NCBI GenBank assembly: GCA_032717465.1
Contig: CM064683.1
Coordinates: 37,514,042 to 37,578,041 of the forward strand
Reading direction: 5' to 3'
DNA length: 64,000 nt
From: Coenobita brevimanus
Lineage: Eukaryota > Arthropoda > Malacostraca > Decapoda > Coenobitidae
The position numbers and the translations under genes are program-made. This document shows positions 30,806 to 43,089 of this stretch, in pieces. The number at the start of each line of letters is the position of its first letter. Position 1 is the first letter of the stretch. A model generated the notes under the pieces. The model did not search any database, had not been told where the DNA came from, and worked only from the letters and a program-made list of their open reading frames with translations.

Positions 30806-30826
30806 TCCCATCACTATTGACACCAG
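30806..30826 (-). other. primer-binding site of the gypsy element
   Basis: Immediately after the 5' LTR (minus strand) comes C then TGGTGTCAATAGTGATGGGA. TGGTGTCA..AGTG.GGGAT resembles the complement of a leucine-tRNA 3' end. The assignment to tRNA-Leu is from memory of typical PBS sequences and has mismatches. Confidence 0.5.
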
Positions 30827-32864
30827 TGTACTGCACTGTATTTTAGGATGAGACTGCTAATAGGACCAGTGTAATGACAAATTTTGTAACAGGTGAAGTT
30901 CTGAAACAATTCTAATTACCAGTGCAACGATCAAAATTGATTAAAGATTATGGGGAATGGGGGTAGCGTGATCTTCTTTATGGCTAAGCCACCAGTGTAA
31001 TGACCTTTTAAATTACCTTATGGCTAAGCCACCAGTGTAATGACCTTTTAAATTACCAACGTGGCTGCCATTAGGATACCAAGCTTATTTTGAGTGTGAA
31101 ATCCAAGACTAACTGGAGTGGTTTAATCCCTTAGTCCGTAATGGGTACAAACTAATTAGTCAAAATGTGTCCAAACAGTTAGGCTCAAATTTCCACTAAG
31201 ATGGTAACGTGAGTTTAGGTTGGCTCGGATTTTCAAGTCCATTTACTCCCTAGTACACCTTGTGGGCCACCCACTTCATGCTTATTAGAAAAGGTAGTTG
31301 GAAAAACTCCAAATAGGATGTTGCTTTCCTTTTCATTATACCTCAAATGTTCAAACTCAATTTACTCCATTCTCTGATTACTGATTCCTGACAATGTCTT
31401 AATTAGAATGATCTGTTGGCTATATCAGGCGTCGTCGTCCTTGGTCACTGGTGGACTCGGGAAGGGTCAATTCTTAACAACGTGAAACTCCACTTTCTTA
31501 CCAATAATGAGACATGTTTATAACCACCCAGTTCAGTTAACAAGAAGACTCAAAAGTTACAACCGACTTCTATCTATCTATCTATTGCCAGACGCCTCAA
31601 TCCCGTTTGGGGTGGCCACAAACAAATCGCCTCCAAGTCGCCCTGTCCCCCGCCATTTCACTCCCCTGCTCCCAACTCACACCCCCCTCTCTCATATACC
31701 TCTCCACCCCAACCGACTTAATGTTTACAAATTTCCAAAAACTAAGGAGTAAGTTTATAACAGTTAAATCCACTCTGATTACATTGTTCCACCCTTGAAT
31801 GATAATAAAGACACTTCTCAGCTTATGTTAATGAACAACTACATCTAGATGTGGCCTAAAAACAAAGAAGGGGGGGGGGAATGTAAGACATGTAAGTGTG
31901 ATGACGTGGCTGGCAGACTATGACTTGGTCGGTGCTGAGGTCTGTGAATGAGATATGAGATGGTTGCAGTATCACAATCAAGAATTTTGCTAGAGTACAA
32001 CTGTTTAATCATTCTGTTCTCCCTAACTCACAACTTGAAGAGAATGGTCATTGTAAGTAACAGACTTAATGTAGAAGTAAATGGGGGGGGGGGAATATAT
32101 AAGGATTTCTGACAATGACCTGTGAACAAGACGCGAGATGGTTGCAGAATCACACGGACGATGCGTGCTCTGGTTTTATATAGACTAGAGGGACTAGTCC
32201 GATTACACCTGAGGATGCCAACTCCCTGGTTGCTGTTATTCCTTAGCAACCATGTCATGAGTCTTTTACTTCGTAATTGACCCTTTTACGGTTTATAGTA
32301 TTTCACAAATATTGTACTGTAAAACGATGGTTGAAATTTGAGTACTATCGATAATGATCTTATCACTTAATACTAAGTTTTCGTTATGGGGTTCGGACGT
32401 TACCTTGTCAGTTAAACTTGGCTTGGGTATGTACGCAACAACCAGAAATTCAAAGATAACATCACATAGGATACTGTGAACTGCTTCTCCCTTTCTGATA
32501 CTTGTCAATTAATGTTCTATCCTTGAAATGGGTTAGGACTGAAGGATAGTCCTAGTCTTACTCCATCGGAAGGCTACGAAGTCTCGGCTAACTTAAATAT
32601 TTGCTAAATCTTTGTTACCAGCATGTTTCATGGAGGGGGGAGGAGAAGGGGAGGGTTGATTGGCTGATGCAATACTTAACGCGGATTACATAATACATAG
32701 ATGTTTACCTCCTACCTTAACTCTACAGTACAAAAATCACACTTATACTATACAGTACTTATACTAAATTATAATTATTAACACATACTAAATTCTTAAT
32801 TACCAAATTACACATATCTATATTTCACTTATATTACATCCTAATCTAACCTGCTGGCACTACA
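30827..32864 (-). repeat. 5' LTR of the gypsy element
   Basis: A 2038-bp copy of the LTR, TGTACTGC...CACTACA on the plus strand. It contains a short tandem duplication (30980-31056, ATGGCTAAGCCACCAGTGTA twice) absent from the left LTR, and a 141-bp LINE insertion (31570-31710). Confidence 0.85.
31570..31710 (-). mobile_element. LINE 3' fragment in the gypsy LTR, with 9-bp duplication
   Basis: It is flanked by AACCGACTT at 31561-31569 and 31711-31719. The left LTR has the empty site (ACAACCGACAATG). The insert starts with (CTAT)n, then TGCCAGACGCCTCAATCCCG and GGGGTGGCCACAAACAAATC. On the minus strand it ends in a (GATA)n tail. It is a typical 5'-truncated target-primed LINE insertion and gives exact 3'-end boundaries for the family. 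Confidence 0.85.
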
Positions 32865-32873
32865 CCAGTTTAA

Positions 32874-33460
32874 CCCCAAACAGGCAGGTGACGTTACGTA
32901 ACGTCCAACCATTTTCAGTCCCTAATTACTGGTGAAATTGGGTGATAAGGCATCCTTGTCACCTGTTGTCCTGCCCCTCTACTCTCCCAAGCCTTGAAAC
33001 AAGTAAAATAGAATATACATAATACATAAGTTGTAGTGTTATAATTGTTCATGTAAAATAGTACAGTATATCAGTTTACGTTTGTTTTATTGTTAGAAGT
33101 GTTCAAGTAAAATAGAAAACACATACATAAGATTTTGAAGACAATGAATAGTGTAAAGAACGCATAAATGATAAATATGGTGTTCAGTGGTGAAAAAGCA
33201 AATGAGTAAATACAGTAGTTTGCTAGCCCCACCCCAGGCATGCCTGGTGATGAGCTACCTGCTTGCCCTCCTCCCTCACTCCTCCCCTCCTTCTCCCACA
33301 GCCAGCAGAGTTGTATTACCGTGCATATGTCACCTCTTGCCTTCATTTTTCATCTGTTTTCATCAATTTATGCATGTTTAGGCTTATTCCTTGATACTTT
33401 TTCTGAAAATATGCCGTCTCACATGGTCGTTTAATTGGTAAGTTGCCCGCCCATAAGGCG
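32874..33460. mobile_element. 587-bp TTAA-flanked MITE (piggyBac-like)
   Basis: TTAA occurs at 32870-32873 and 33461-33464. The ends are CCCCAAACAGGCAGGTGACG and, inverted, CGCCTTATGGGCGGGCAACT, imperfectly matched. Joining the flanks restores the minisatellite (..AGTTTAATC..). No transposase is recognisable inside; the plus-strand ORFs at 33187-33434 are Pro/Ser-rich and have no known domain. Confidence 0.6.
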
Positions 33461-33464
33461 TTAA

Positions 33465-33705
33465 TCTTCCTTCCACTGAGTCTCCTTGGTTGTTAATTTA
33501 ATCTACTGTACCTTCAAGAGTCTCCTTGGCTGTTAGTTTAATCTACCTTCAAGAGTCTCCTTGGTTGTTAATCTACCTTCCAATAAATCTCCTTGCTTGT
33601 TAGTTTAGTCTACCTTCCAATGAGTCTTCTTGGTTGCTGGTTTACTCTACCTCCCACTGGGTCTCCATGGTTGCTAGTTTAATCTACCTTCCAATCTGTT
33701 GACCC
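33465..33705 (+). repeat. minisatellite, right half
   Basis: About six units of TCTCCTTGG.TGTTAGTTTA followed by ATCTACCTTC.A..AG, the same repeat as at 20600-20820. Confidence 0.8.
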
Positions 33706-34825
33706 TGGCTATGAACTGTGCTGAAATGGTTATAGATTAGTTGGCTATTATTAGGTTAGTTTAGGTCACTCACTGCATTGTTGGGTAAATTATGCTCTAG
33801 TTCACCCTTTTCCTAATATTTTACAAAAGCTAGAGTTTCGAGTTGGGAGTGCTGTACTAAAATTAATAATCAATATCTGTACATTTTGGCATACCGTACT
33901 ATAATTTTGTAATTTAATTTGATCAAACATGATACTCAGAGAATACATGTAAATACGGTACTACAGTGATTAATCTACACAAAATAATATATCAAAGTCA
34001 AAATAGGCACAATAAATCCTGATATTTTAAGTCTCATTACAACTCCCCTGCTCTTCCCCAATTCCTGTAAATCATCAAATGCTACAGAATGTTGAATAAA
34101 ATCAGAAATCCACAGCCACTCTAACTTTATTCGATTACAACGTTCATGAAGTAAATAATACTACATGAAACATCCTGAAACAGAGTAAATATGAGTAAAA
34201 CTTAAGGCCGGCCGGCATTAACACCAGCTGATGCTCTCTCCCCCAGCCATTGATCCACTCCACGCCTCCGACTCCACCTACATTTGCTCCATTTCCGCCA
34301 GACTTCCACAACATTTCCAGCAACCTCCAGTGCAAAAATATAGGAAAGGTGCTGATGAAAATGTGGTGCTAGTCTATCAACGGGAACGTACAGAGGTGAA
34401 CGTAGATTTACCTCCGAAATAAGCAGCTCCGTGAAGTTCTCTCCCTTCGCTTGTGTGCTCCTGCCTCAGTGCGCAGGCGCAGGGTGCTCACTGATGGCGC
34501 TAACTTGGCCCTTTATGAATTTTTCCCTCCGAATTTTCCAGTATGTTTTTTCTGATTTAGGAATTAATTCAAACTGGATGTGTTTAGCAGTATCACTAGC
34601 ATATGAACTGATGAAGTATTGTGCAATAATTAAATAAAGTTTAGGGAACACACGACAAAAATAGGACCTTAATATCCTTCAACTTAAAACGAGGAAAATT
34701 ATATAATACTCTGAGGTAGCTTCTTTACTTCGTGGAATGCTAAACTACGCACCAATATCCTGATAATACGACATACAGTATTTCATATGCAGCGACTAAA
34801 TACACTTTTTAAGTTTTGACTCTGC
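33706..34825. other. non-coding stretch
   Basis: AT-rich sequence with no exon or element that I can recognise. The minus ORF at 34335-34144 and plus ORF at 34431-34637 have no domain resemblance. Confidence 0.4.
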
Positions 34826-35040
34826 ATTTATATATACTCCATCCATGGACAAAGCAAATACTTCCGTGACCACAAACTAATCGCTTCCGTGTCACCCTCT
34901 CCTCTGCCATCAAGCTTGCATCCCTCCAGCTCACACAACTGTCATTCATGTACCTCTCCATAGAATCCCTCAGCCTCATCCTCAGTCTCCCCCTCTCCCC
35001 CTCCACCTTACTCATATTCTCTCCCAGTCAATTTCTTATT
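34826..35040 (-). mobile_element. old LINE fragment, (TATC)n-tail family
   Basis: The minus strand encodes KVEGERGRLRMRLRDSMERY, a diverged version of the VEGGRGRGRPRMRWRDGVER peptide of the copy at 35170-35541. The nucleotide layout (CAAACTAATCGCTTCCGTGT, CCTCTCCATAGAATCCCTCA) is also similar. More decayed than its neighbour. Confidence 0.6.
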
Positions 35041-35169
35041 CAGGCTAACAACTTTATTTATACCATAGGCTGGCATGAATCCTATCCTCTTACAAAACGC
35101 TCCCATGTTACTTTCAAGTGTTGGGGTCAGGTTTATCACATTAAGGAAGAATTACCTGAAAGAAAAGAA

Positions 35170-35600
35170 CTCATTTTAATCTATCTATCTATCTATCTAT
35201 TGCCAGACGCCTCAATCCCGTTTGGGGTGGCCACAAACAAATCGCCTCCAAGTCGCCCTGTCCCCCGCCATTTCACTGCCCTGCTCCCAACTCACACCCC
35301 CCTCTCTCATATACCTCTCCACCCCATCCCTCCATCTCATCCTTGGCCTCCCCCTCCCTCTTCCCCCCTCCACCTCACTCACATACACTCTCTTCGTCAG
35401 TCTTTCGCCCTCCATCCTCTCCACATGGCCAAACCACCTCAGTGTGTTCCTCATAACGCTTCCTATCATATTTAAATTTACCTTGCCCACTGTTAGGAAG
35501 AGCCCCATACTTCTTGCATTCCATTTTGAAGCCACAGTCACATATCCCTCGCCATTGCAACAATGCTGCAGACTTCATGAATCCTTCTAGTCCACCCTAT
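35170..35600 (-). mobile_element. LINE 3' end with (TATC)n tail
   Basis: A (CTAT)n tract at 35180-35200 is followed by TGCCAGACGCCTCAATCCCG and the family 3' end. The minus ORF (35541-35212) encodes NTLRWFGHVERMEGERLTKR and VYVSEVEGGRGRGRPRMRWR, ending RATWRRFVCGHPKRD. This is the C-terminal region following the reverse transcriptase of a non-LTR element. It is 5'-truncated. Confidence 0.8.
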
Positions 35601-36199
35601 CATAAGCTTTCTCCCATTCCAGAAGTGCAACATGCAATTTCTTTACAATACAGGATACACTCATTTTATATCTGCCTATTTTATATGTTATAGATTTGTA
35701 AACCCACTGTTCCCACCTATATTGTACTGTATAATTTTCAATGATTCTTCACACACTTTCTGTATGTACCCTACCATATATCTTCCCCAGTATATCATCT
35801 CAACATCTTTTTCCAACCTAAGAAAGTGGTGCGGAAGAGTCCATAATGCAAGGAAATGAAAACAACAGAGGGAGAACTAACCAATATCAAGCTTTCTTTG
35901 TACAGATGAGTTATAAATGTTCTCCAATCTTCTGCTACTTTTTCAGTACAACACACCATCATATACACACAATACATTATGTTGACATCCTTGTCACCAA
36001 TGTAGACAAGATGCTGACAACATTAAGGGAAGATCTCTGTCCACTTACATCAGTAGTGTCAGTTGTTGGACTGACTCTAGCTGGCAGGTATTGTAAAGTG
36101 CATGTCCGTGAATATTTATGCCCATAAGTGACCAGGATTTGGGAGGCTTGAATAGTTGGCGAATGAGAACACTGGGCATACAGCTGACAGTTTCCCCTC

Positions 36200-36225
36200 A
36201 AAGTTTTTTTTTTTTTTTAATGAAA
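36200..36225. repeat. T-tract
   Basis: A run of T within otherwise unremarkable sequence; the overlapping plus ORFs (36118-36455) have no recognisable domain. Confidence 0.8.
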
Positions 36226-36739
36226 AAAGGAACCAAAGGCCAGGAGCCTGTAAGATTGTTCCCTCTAAGAAAAAACAAAAACAAGACAACAGTCAGCCAA
36301 ATTCAAGATCTGTTCATTTCAAGAGGCCTGGACACACTGCAACTGAAAGACTGGAGATCATAGACAGTAAGAAATATAGACAGGGGAAGACAGTTCCAGA
36401 TTTGACCCATTGCATACGTGAAGGACTGGGAGTAACAGTTAACTCTTGTATTTGAGTTGGACAGAAAAGGGATGACAGTTTGTTGCTAGGTGGGTGCTAT
36501 GCACCTGCCATAGTAGTGGAGGGATGCAAGCAGAGAGTTCAGAGGAGCAGTGACCATTGTAGAAGCAATAGAAAAGTGATAAAGATGAAACTGAACAGCA
36601 GAGACAGAGGCTGAAAGGAGCCAGTGAGAGGAGCAGAGTTAGGGTTTGTGGACCATACCTAATCTCTCCGAGTCTGGGATGCTTCTTTCCATCACCACTT
36701 AAAATGCTTGGGTGATGTCAAAAGATGGCCGTGTCCTTC

Positions 36740-37080
36740 CTCAGAGTGCTTCAGTGAAGAAGAAGGCAGTGAAAAATCAACACAACCTGGAGGCACAAAG
36801 GAGTTGGAGATAGTTTGGACATGGTGAGAGTTAGGACCCAGTAAGTTGGCTTGGGAGGTGTGGAAATACAGAGGTACCAGGCCATCAATGAAACAGTAAA
36901 ATTAGGAAGACCTAGAAGCATTATTGGAGAGCTGGCACAGAACACAGCAAGGTGGAGGAATGCTATCGGGTGAACTCGTCAGACCAAAGCTATGTGGAAA
37001 ACAGACATCATCAAGATCTCTTTTTCCCAACTAACAATACAGTGAGGTTGGGTTCATAGAGCAAGAAAGAGACATGATAG
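36740..37080 (+). mobile_element. possible LINE C-terminal relic
   Basis: Plus-strand fragments resemble a Trp/Arg-rich LINE end (FGHGE..DPVSWLG..; RKT.KHYWRAGTEHSKVEE). Stops are frequent and no tail is clear. Weakly supported. Confidence 0.25.
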
Positions 37081-37719
37081 GAAAAACTAATGAAAAGTCC
37101 ATGCAATTAAACAGACACCCCCCTCTCATTCGCTTACAATTCAAGTCACTGGAATACTGGCTCCAACCCACAGGCATAAACATCCACACAGAAACTTATT
37201 ATAATATTATGGAACTCTATGCTGCCAAATGAAAGGCTAAATAACACTGCAGATATAATGTTGTTTTTTACTTCAATGCAAACATACTGGTACTTACACT
37301 GTTCTGAGACAATGCATGGCTGATTCTATGACTATATCTGTGTATGGTGAAATAGTACAGTATCTTAATTATACCATCTCATAATGATAACATAAAAATC
37401 ATCTTTTATACTGGCATTGATTTGTTATTTTTGTGTTAGCAAGGCCATCTGGTAACAGCCTCATGCAATAAATTGTCATTAAAAAAACATTTTTGTCTAG
37501 ATTTCATGCACATGCTGCTCTATTTACATTATGATTAAAGTACTTATAATCGTCAGAGAAAAAATATTTATCACACATTTCATACTGTACAATGCCCCTC
37601 CCCTGTATCAAATAATATGAGTAGTGGCATTATCATATATGAAGCTCATAAAAACTATACAACTGTCTGACTCTGAATTACTTATCACTAGCTCATCACT
37701 AATTATATTTTCCAAAGCA

Positions 37720-38052
37720 GTTGACGAATGAAGAAGTCAAGGAACGTTGTGGGGTGGATGTGGATGTGGTTGAGAAGATTAGGAGAAATACACTAAGGTG
37801 GTTTGGACGTGTGAAGAGAATGGAGAATGAAAGACTGACTAAGATGGTGTATGTAGGTGAGGTGGAGGGAGGGAGAGGGAGGGGTAGACTGAGGATGACG
37901 TGGAGGGATGGAGTAGAGAGGTATATGAGGGAGGGGGGGGTGAGTTGGGGGGAGGGTAGTCAAATGGTGCGTGACAGAGCGACTTGGAGGCGTTTTGTCT
38001 GTGGCCACCCTTTGCGGGATTAGGGCGTCGGGCTATAGATAGATAGATAGAC
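37720..38052 (+). mobile_element. LINE 3' end with (GATA)n tail
   Basis: The plus ORF encodes KERCGVDVDVVEKIRRNTLR, WFGRVKRMENERLTKMVYVG and RATWRRFVCGHPLRD, then GGGCGTCGGGC and a (TAGA)n tail at 38035-38051. It is the inverted counterpart of the copy at 35170. The reading frame is open to the stop, so it is a fairly young truncated copy. Confidence 0.8.
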
Positions 38053-38179
38053 AGTTGTCTTGCATCTATCTAATCACTAAAATTACTGTAAATTATTAAC
38101 ATCATAAATATAAAAACAATGTATCCTGATCACCATGCATTTCTATTTTCCAACACAATAAAAAGGCTAACAGCAACCA

Positions 38180-38640
38180 ATCCCATTTTACTCCCTTTGA
38201 GGTGTAGGGTTCTGAAGCTAGACTAGTGTAGTCCAGTACATTGAAGGGCAGGAGACCAACCTACCTGTCTTGCTGGTATCATATGACTGAAAATCTTCCA
38301 GTCACACTTTGTGGATCAAACCTATACAAGGCTGTTACTCCAAATGGGGTATTCTCATCACTACACCACCAAGTGCCTTGATGGTCTCACGGTTAGAACA
38401 AGGATGAGGCCATTAAAAATGCTAGATACAGTAATAGTTACTTGTGTAGCTTTCTTTATGGATATTACACCAACAAAACCTACCCTCAGGTGTCACAGCC
38501 ACTAACCACAACTGGAGGGCTATGGGTCCCTGATCCCCTACGTGGGCTTGGGGCTGTGCAGGTAAATAGGTCCCCTGGTTCATCTCTTTGGTTTCATCAA
38601 CTGAGCACAAATAAACTGAAACCTATTGTACTATACCAAC
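38180..38640 (-). repeat. tRNA-derived SINE-like repeat
   Basis: On the minus strand, CACTTGGTGGTGTAGTGATG (A-box-like) is followed about 45 bases later by GGTTTGATCC (B-box-like), the spacing of a tRNA promoter. The rest does not fold as a mature tRNA by eye. A SINE head is the likely explanation. Confidence 0.5.
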
Positions 38641-38699
38641 CAAGCCTGAGGAAACTAAATCAGCCAAGAGATTCAGAGTTGCATCATGGAAAGTCGGTA

Positions 38700-41620
38700 G
38701 CTTGAAGGGTAGAGCGGGAAAGGAAGTGGAGACCTTGAGCAGGTGGTGGGTGGATGTCGGATGCATACAGGAAGTTAGGTTTACAGGAAAATTAGAATGA
38801 ATGATTGGTGGGAAGGATCGTAGGCAAAAGTTATTTTGGAAAGGATGTGTGTACAGATAGGGTGGAGTAGGTGTGCTTGCTGAAGAGAAATGAATGGAAT
38901 ATATTATAAATGTAGTGAAAGTAAATGAACAGATTACAGCACTGAAATTACTATTAGGAAAACTCCTGATTACAATTACATCGGCACATGCGCCATGGCT
39001 TGAATGATGAAGAAAAACACATTCTGGTACAAACTATGTTTGGTTGGCTATATGGGGGATAATGAGATTGAAATTTTGAGAGGGGATTTAAACAGTCATG
39101 TGGGTGCATCAGCTCAGTTCATGGATATAATGAGGTGCAATGGGGATGTGTCCATGGATGGTATAAGGAATGTGAAAGGTGACAGGATATTGGAGTCTGG
39201 AGAAGCTTGGAACATGACTGTGTGCAACATGTGAGCCTGGGGGTAATAGTGGCCAAAATGACTTTCCTGGTCAGGAAGGCTGCCAGGAGACTAGTAAAGG
39301 ATGTGAAAGCTACAGGGAGCAAAAAGTCTGTGCAGCAATATAAATTACAGTACTGATATATGACATGGTACTACAGAATTGGTTGGTGAAGAAAAGGATC
39401 TATGCACCCAGGAAGAATATATGGAAACTGTAAAACCAAGCATTAAGGGATGCCTTTTATAGCATGACAAGTACTGTAAAGCAGCAGCTGAAGAGGGAGC
39501 TGTAGACAGTATTGTTAATGAGCCGTACAGAGTTATCAAGAATAATCTCTTGAGAGTTGAGTCAGCATGTTGATGGACAAGGGGCCCACCAACACATACT
39601 GTAAGGTAACATGGTGGTGTGAAGAGAGTGTAGAAGCCACAAGCAAAGAGAAAAGAAGACTTTTCTGGGAATGGAAAAGGGGTGGAAAGAGAGATTGGCT
39701 GCCAAGCATAGGGCTAGAAAGGAGGCATAGAAGGCAAAGTCTGCATCTCAGAGACTTTTACTGGAGAGCCTAAAGGGTGCTGAGAGGAGTAATGTGGCAT
39801 TTAAGGTGGCAAAACAGATGATGAGAAAAAACAGAGATACAACAGGTAAGCAGCAAGTGAAAAATTATGAAGGAAGGTTAGTGGTGGTGGACGGTGAGGA
39901 TATTAAGGATGCTTGGAGAAAGCATTATAGCCAGTTGCTGAATGAGGAATTTGGCTGGAACAAGGAAGGTTTGGAGTCAGTGGATCCAGGGTTTGGCCCT
40001 TGGCCTTAGGTTGATGTTGATACCATGAGCAGGGCAATCGGCAGGATGTGGTCGGGGAAGGCAACAGGTGTGTCTGTATTAACTGCTGAGATGCTGAAAG
40101 CCACAGGAATACAGGAGTGCATTTAGTTACATGATAAATTCGATAAATATGAGTGTGCTATTCCAGATGACTGGCTGAAAAGCGTGACCGTAAATGTGTA
40201 AATGGGGAAGGGTAATGCTCTGGAAAGGGAAAATTATAGTCATAAAACTTTTAGACCACATAATGAAGGTAATGGAGAGCATCCTCAAAGGTATGATAAG
40301 GGAAAGAATGAATGCCGATGAGATGCAGTTTGGGTTTATTCCAGGCAAAGGTATTACTAATGCACTATTCATTGTCTGACAGCTTCAGAAAAATATACAG
40401 GAAGGAAGAGACCTGCACTTTGTGTTGTTGATGTGGAGAAGGCTTTTGCCTGAGTCCCCAAGGAGATGGGGAAGTGGGCAATGTGAAAGTTTGGGATCAA
40501 GGAGTGGCTGGTAGTGCGTGCTCTCACCCAGGTGAAAATGAACAAAGGTTTATGTGTTGAGTTTTCCATGAACGTTGACATGCTTTAGGGGTCAGGCTTA
40601 AGGCTCTTATTGTTCAGTGTGGTGTCTGAAGCTCTCTCATCTGACTCCAGAAATGGACTCCCATGGAAGGTGTTGTATGCCGATGACTTGGTGTTGATCG
40701 TGGAGAATGAGGGAATGGTGGAGAAAAGATTTAGGAAGTGGAAAGACAGAATGGGGTACAAGGGTGTGAGTAAATAAGGATAAAACAAAAGCAATGACAT
40801 CTAGGGCTACTGGTGGTGGCAGTACTTTGAAAGCAGAGGGAGTGTGGTCATGTGCAGTTTGCAACAAAGGTGTGGGAAGTAACCCCATCTTGATAATACA
40901 GGTAGACTGTGATATAATGCTGATTTTGTGTGTAAGGGAGAGCATGCAGAGACAGGTGGGAAAGAACTGCCTTGCTAGAGAGTCTCTTGAGCATGTGGAG
41001 AAATTTTGTTATTTGTGGGACATGATATGTGCTGGGGGTAGGCTGGAGCTCTGTGGCTAAGGTAAGGAGTGGTTGGAAGTAGTTTGGGGAGCTGTTGTCT
41101 CTCCTAACACTGACAGGGTTCTCTCTACATGCTACTTGGTTCTTGTACACAGCAACTGTTTGGAGTGCAAGTAATGCTGTAAGATAGAGACCTGGGTAGT
41201 AAAGGAAGAGGGTATCTGTAGACTCAAATGTACAGAAAAGATAATAATCACATGAATGATGGGCCATGGGGAAGGGGGGGGGGTTCAATTCCAAATGAAG
41301 AGTTGAGCAGAAAGCCGAGACTTGAATGCATTAACGTTTGATAAAAAGGAGTAGACTGAGATGGTCTGGGGATGTGAAAAGGATGGAGGATGACAACTGG
41401 GTGTGGAAGGTGAGGTGTGAAAGTTGAGGGTACAGTTGCAAAGGGCCAACTGAAAAAGAACTGTGATGAGAACAGAGTATGGCCTCAGGGATAAATGACT
41501 GAATAGGGAGGCTGCTAGAGATCAAGCAGCAAGGACAGCTGCCATTAGGTGACCAAGGCCGATGCAAGCATGCTAGAGCCTTTATAAATGAAGGAAACTA
41601 AGGAAACCTGACTAGACTCA
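38700..41620 (+). mobile_element. decayed LINE, second family, near full ORF2 length
   Basis: Plus-strand pieces in several frames run in order: endonuclease (GDLNSHVGAS, near 39083), a linker (ANEEFGWNKEG-like, 39930-39970), and reverse transcriptase with MNADEMQFGFIPGKG (40310-40355), DVEKAF (40425), YADDLV (40677-40694) and the C-terminal RLRWSGDV-type end (41350-41380). The 3' end is CCATTAGGTGACCAAGGCCG, then AGCCTTTATAAATGAAGG with an AAAC/GGAAAC tail, as in the copy at 16110. Many stops; inactive. Confidence 0.75.
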
Positions 41621-41769
41621 GCCTGACTGTATATGTCACATTCTACATCACTTCAGCCTTACCTTATCATCTTTTGGTCCATGCCTCCACAAAGAAGGAA
41701 AAAAAGTTGTTTTAACTGTTAGGTTAGGTCTTGTTAGGCTTTACCTGTCAAATATTCATCAACTTCTGG

Positions 41770-41878
41770 TCTGCCCTGGGGTATGTGAGCAAGTTGGAGG
41801 GACGGGAGGGGTAGGGGGAGACCGAGAATCAGATGATGCGATGAAACGGGAACTATATGAATGAGGTGTGACTTGAGG

Positions 41879-41918
<40 letters not shown>

Positions 41919-41925
41919 AACCTGA
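41770..41925 (+). repeat. LINE-like GC-rich scrap and (GA)n tract
   Basis: GGAGGGACGGGAGGGGTAGG, GGGGGAGACCGAGAATCAG matches the Gly/Arg-rich part of the (GATA)n-tail LINE. A (GA)n run of about 20 units follows at 41880-41918. Confidence 0.5.
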
Positions 41926-42649
41926 TGGCAAAGAAAAAAAAATAACAGGTGGGTAATTTATCACTGGCCACTCCTTCTATACTCAGTTTTTTTTATTGAG
42001 GCGAAGATGCACTTGACAGATTGGTGATGACTGGCTGAATGCAACATGTCCAAATAACATTTACTAACCCAAATGTCCCCCTTCAGATATATGTTGTCAA
42101 TTTATAATGCTAATGAGCAAGGAGATTATGAAGTAATGTTGTATTCAACCAATCATTGCCATCCTATCAAGTGCATCTTTGCCTCAATAAAAAAAAAAAT
42201 GAGTATAGAATGGGGGTGCTTCACAATAGACTGATAGACAGATAGACAAAATGTCCAATAAGGCTGCACAACTGAACCCAACCTCTCCACTCTGATGTAT
42301 TTTCATTTTATTCATGCTTCCTTCAGCTGATTTTATTCATCTTAGCAGATGTACTTCCCACTGAAGACATTAGATACAGGCCTCAATAATCCCTTCCATA
42401 AAGGAGCCTTTCCTAAGTTACATAAATTAATCTGGAAATTGCAAGAATAAACCAGAATAACACATCACTAAAGACAACAATAGCTAAATATTTTATAAAC
42501 ACTGTCAATACCTTGCTTACATTAACTTGGCTCTGATTTTTGTTCCTTTGCAGGTTATTTCAGGTAGCTGAGTGGCAGAAAAAGATAATGCTAGAGCTCC
42601 ACATACAGTACTTTATTTTCCATAACACTTCTTTGTGACTAGCACCATA

Positions 42650-42832
42650 GTCTAGTGTTCATCAATTGGCACCATATTCTGGGGTTCATCAATTGGCATC
42701 ATATTCTAGTGTTCATCAATTGGCATCATATTCTAGTGTTCATCAATTGGCACCATATTTTAGTGTTCATCAATTGGCATCATATTCTAGTGTTCATTAA
42801 TTGGCACCATATTCTAGTGTTCATCAATTGGT
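42650..42832 (+). repeat. 27-bp tandem repeat (about 7 copies)
   Basis: The unit is GTGTTCATCAATTGGCACCA + TATTCTA with C/T changes. Because 27 is divisible by 3, all frames stay open and give a repeating VFINWHHIL peptide; this is not a gene. It lies 90 bp downstream of the RNF7 stop codon, possibly in its 3' UTR. Confidence 0.85.
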
Positions 42833-42922
42833 ACAGCTCAGCATTCAAGATGTAGAGATGGCAATTTCAAGCCAAGATAGCATAAAAAAGGGTATAGCTA
42901 CACGTGATAAAGACAAGGAGGA

Positions 42923-43089
42923 CTATTTTCCAACACGTTGTACGGACCACTCCTGTTGGCAGAGGGGACAGCGGTTGTTCTGCTTCACCCACAGGCTCAT
43001 GCAACAGTTATGGAAGGAGTGGTTGCACTCTCCCCAGATCACCACACAATCGTCTTGCTTATTCTCTCCTTGACATCTCAAACACGCAT
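42923..43089 (-). CDS. RNF7: RNF7 exon 2
   Basis: The acceptor TTGGTTGCAG|ATGCG completes an Asp codon (G|AT). It carries the rest of the RING-H2 domain and ends at TAG (42923-42925). Confidence 0.96.

Larger units (their letters stand above)
20825..32864 (-). mobile_element. Ty3/gypsy LTR retrotransposon with nested insertions
   Basis: Two direct repeats (20825-24813 and 30827-32864) are LTRs beginning TGTAC and ending CTACA on the plus strand. Without their insertions they are about 1.87 and 1.89 kb. The internal region, read on the minus strand, has a primer-binding site, Gag-protease, reverse transcriptase, RNase H, integrase with GPY/F end and a purine-rich tract (GGAGGAAGGA) next to the left LTR. 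This gene order (integrase after RNase H) defines Ty3/gypsy. Stops and frameshifts in pol make it non-autonomous. No envelope-like ORF is seen between the integrase and the left LTR. Confidence 0.88.

Noticed and set aside
42655..42855. Repeating VFINWHHIL peptide ORF
   Set aside because: The 27-bp unit is a multiple of three, so open frames arise automatically; there is no start context or domain.
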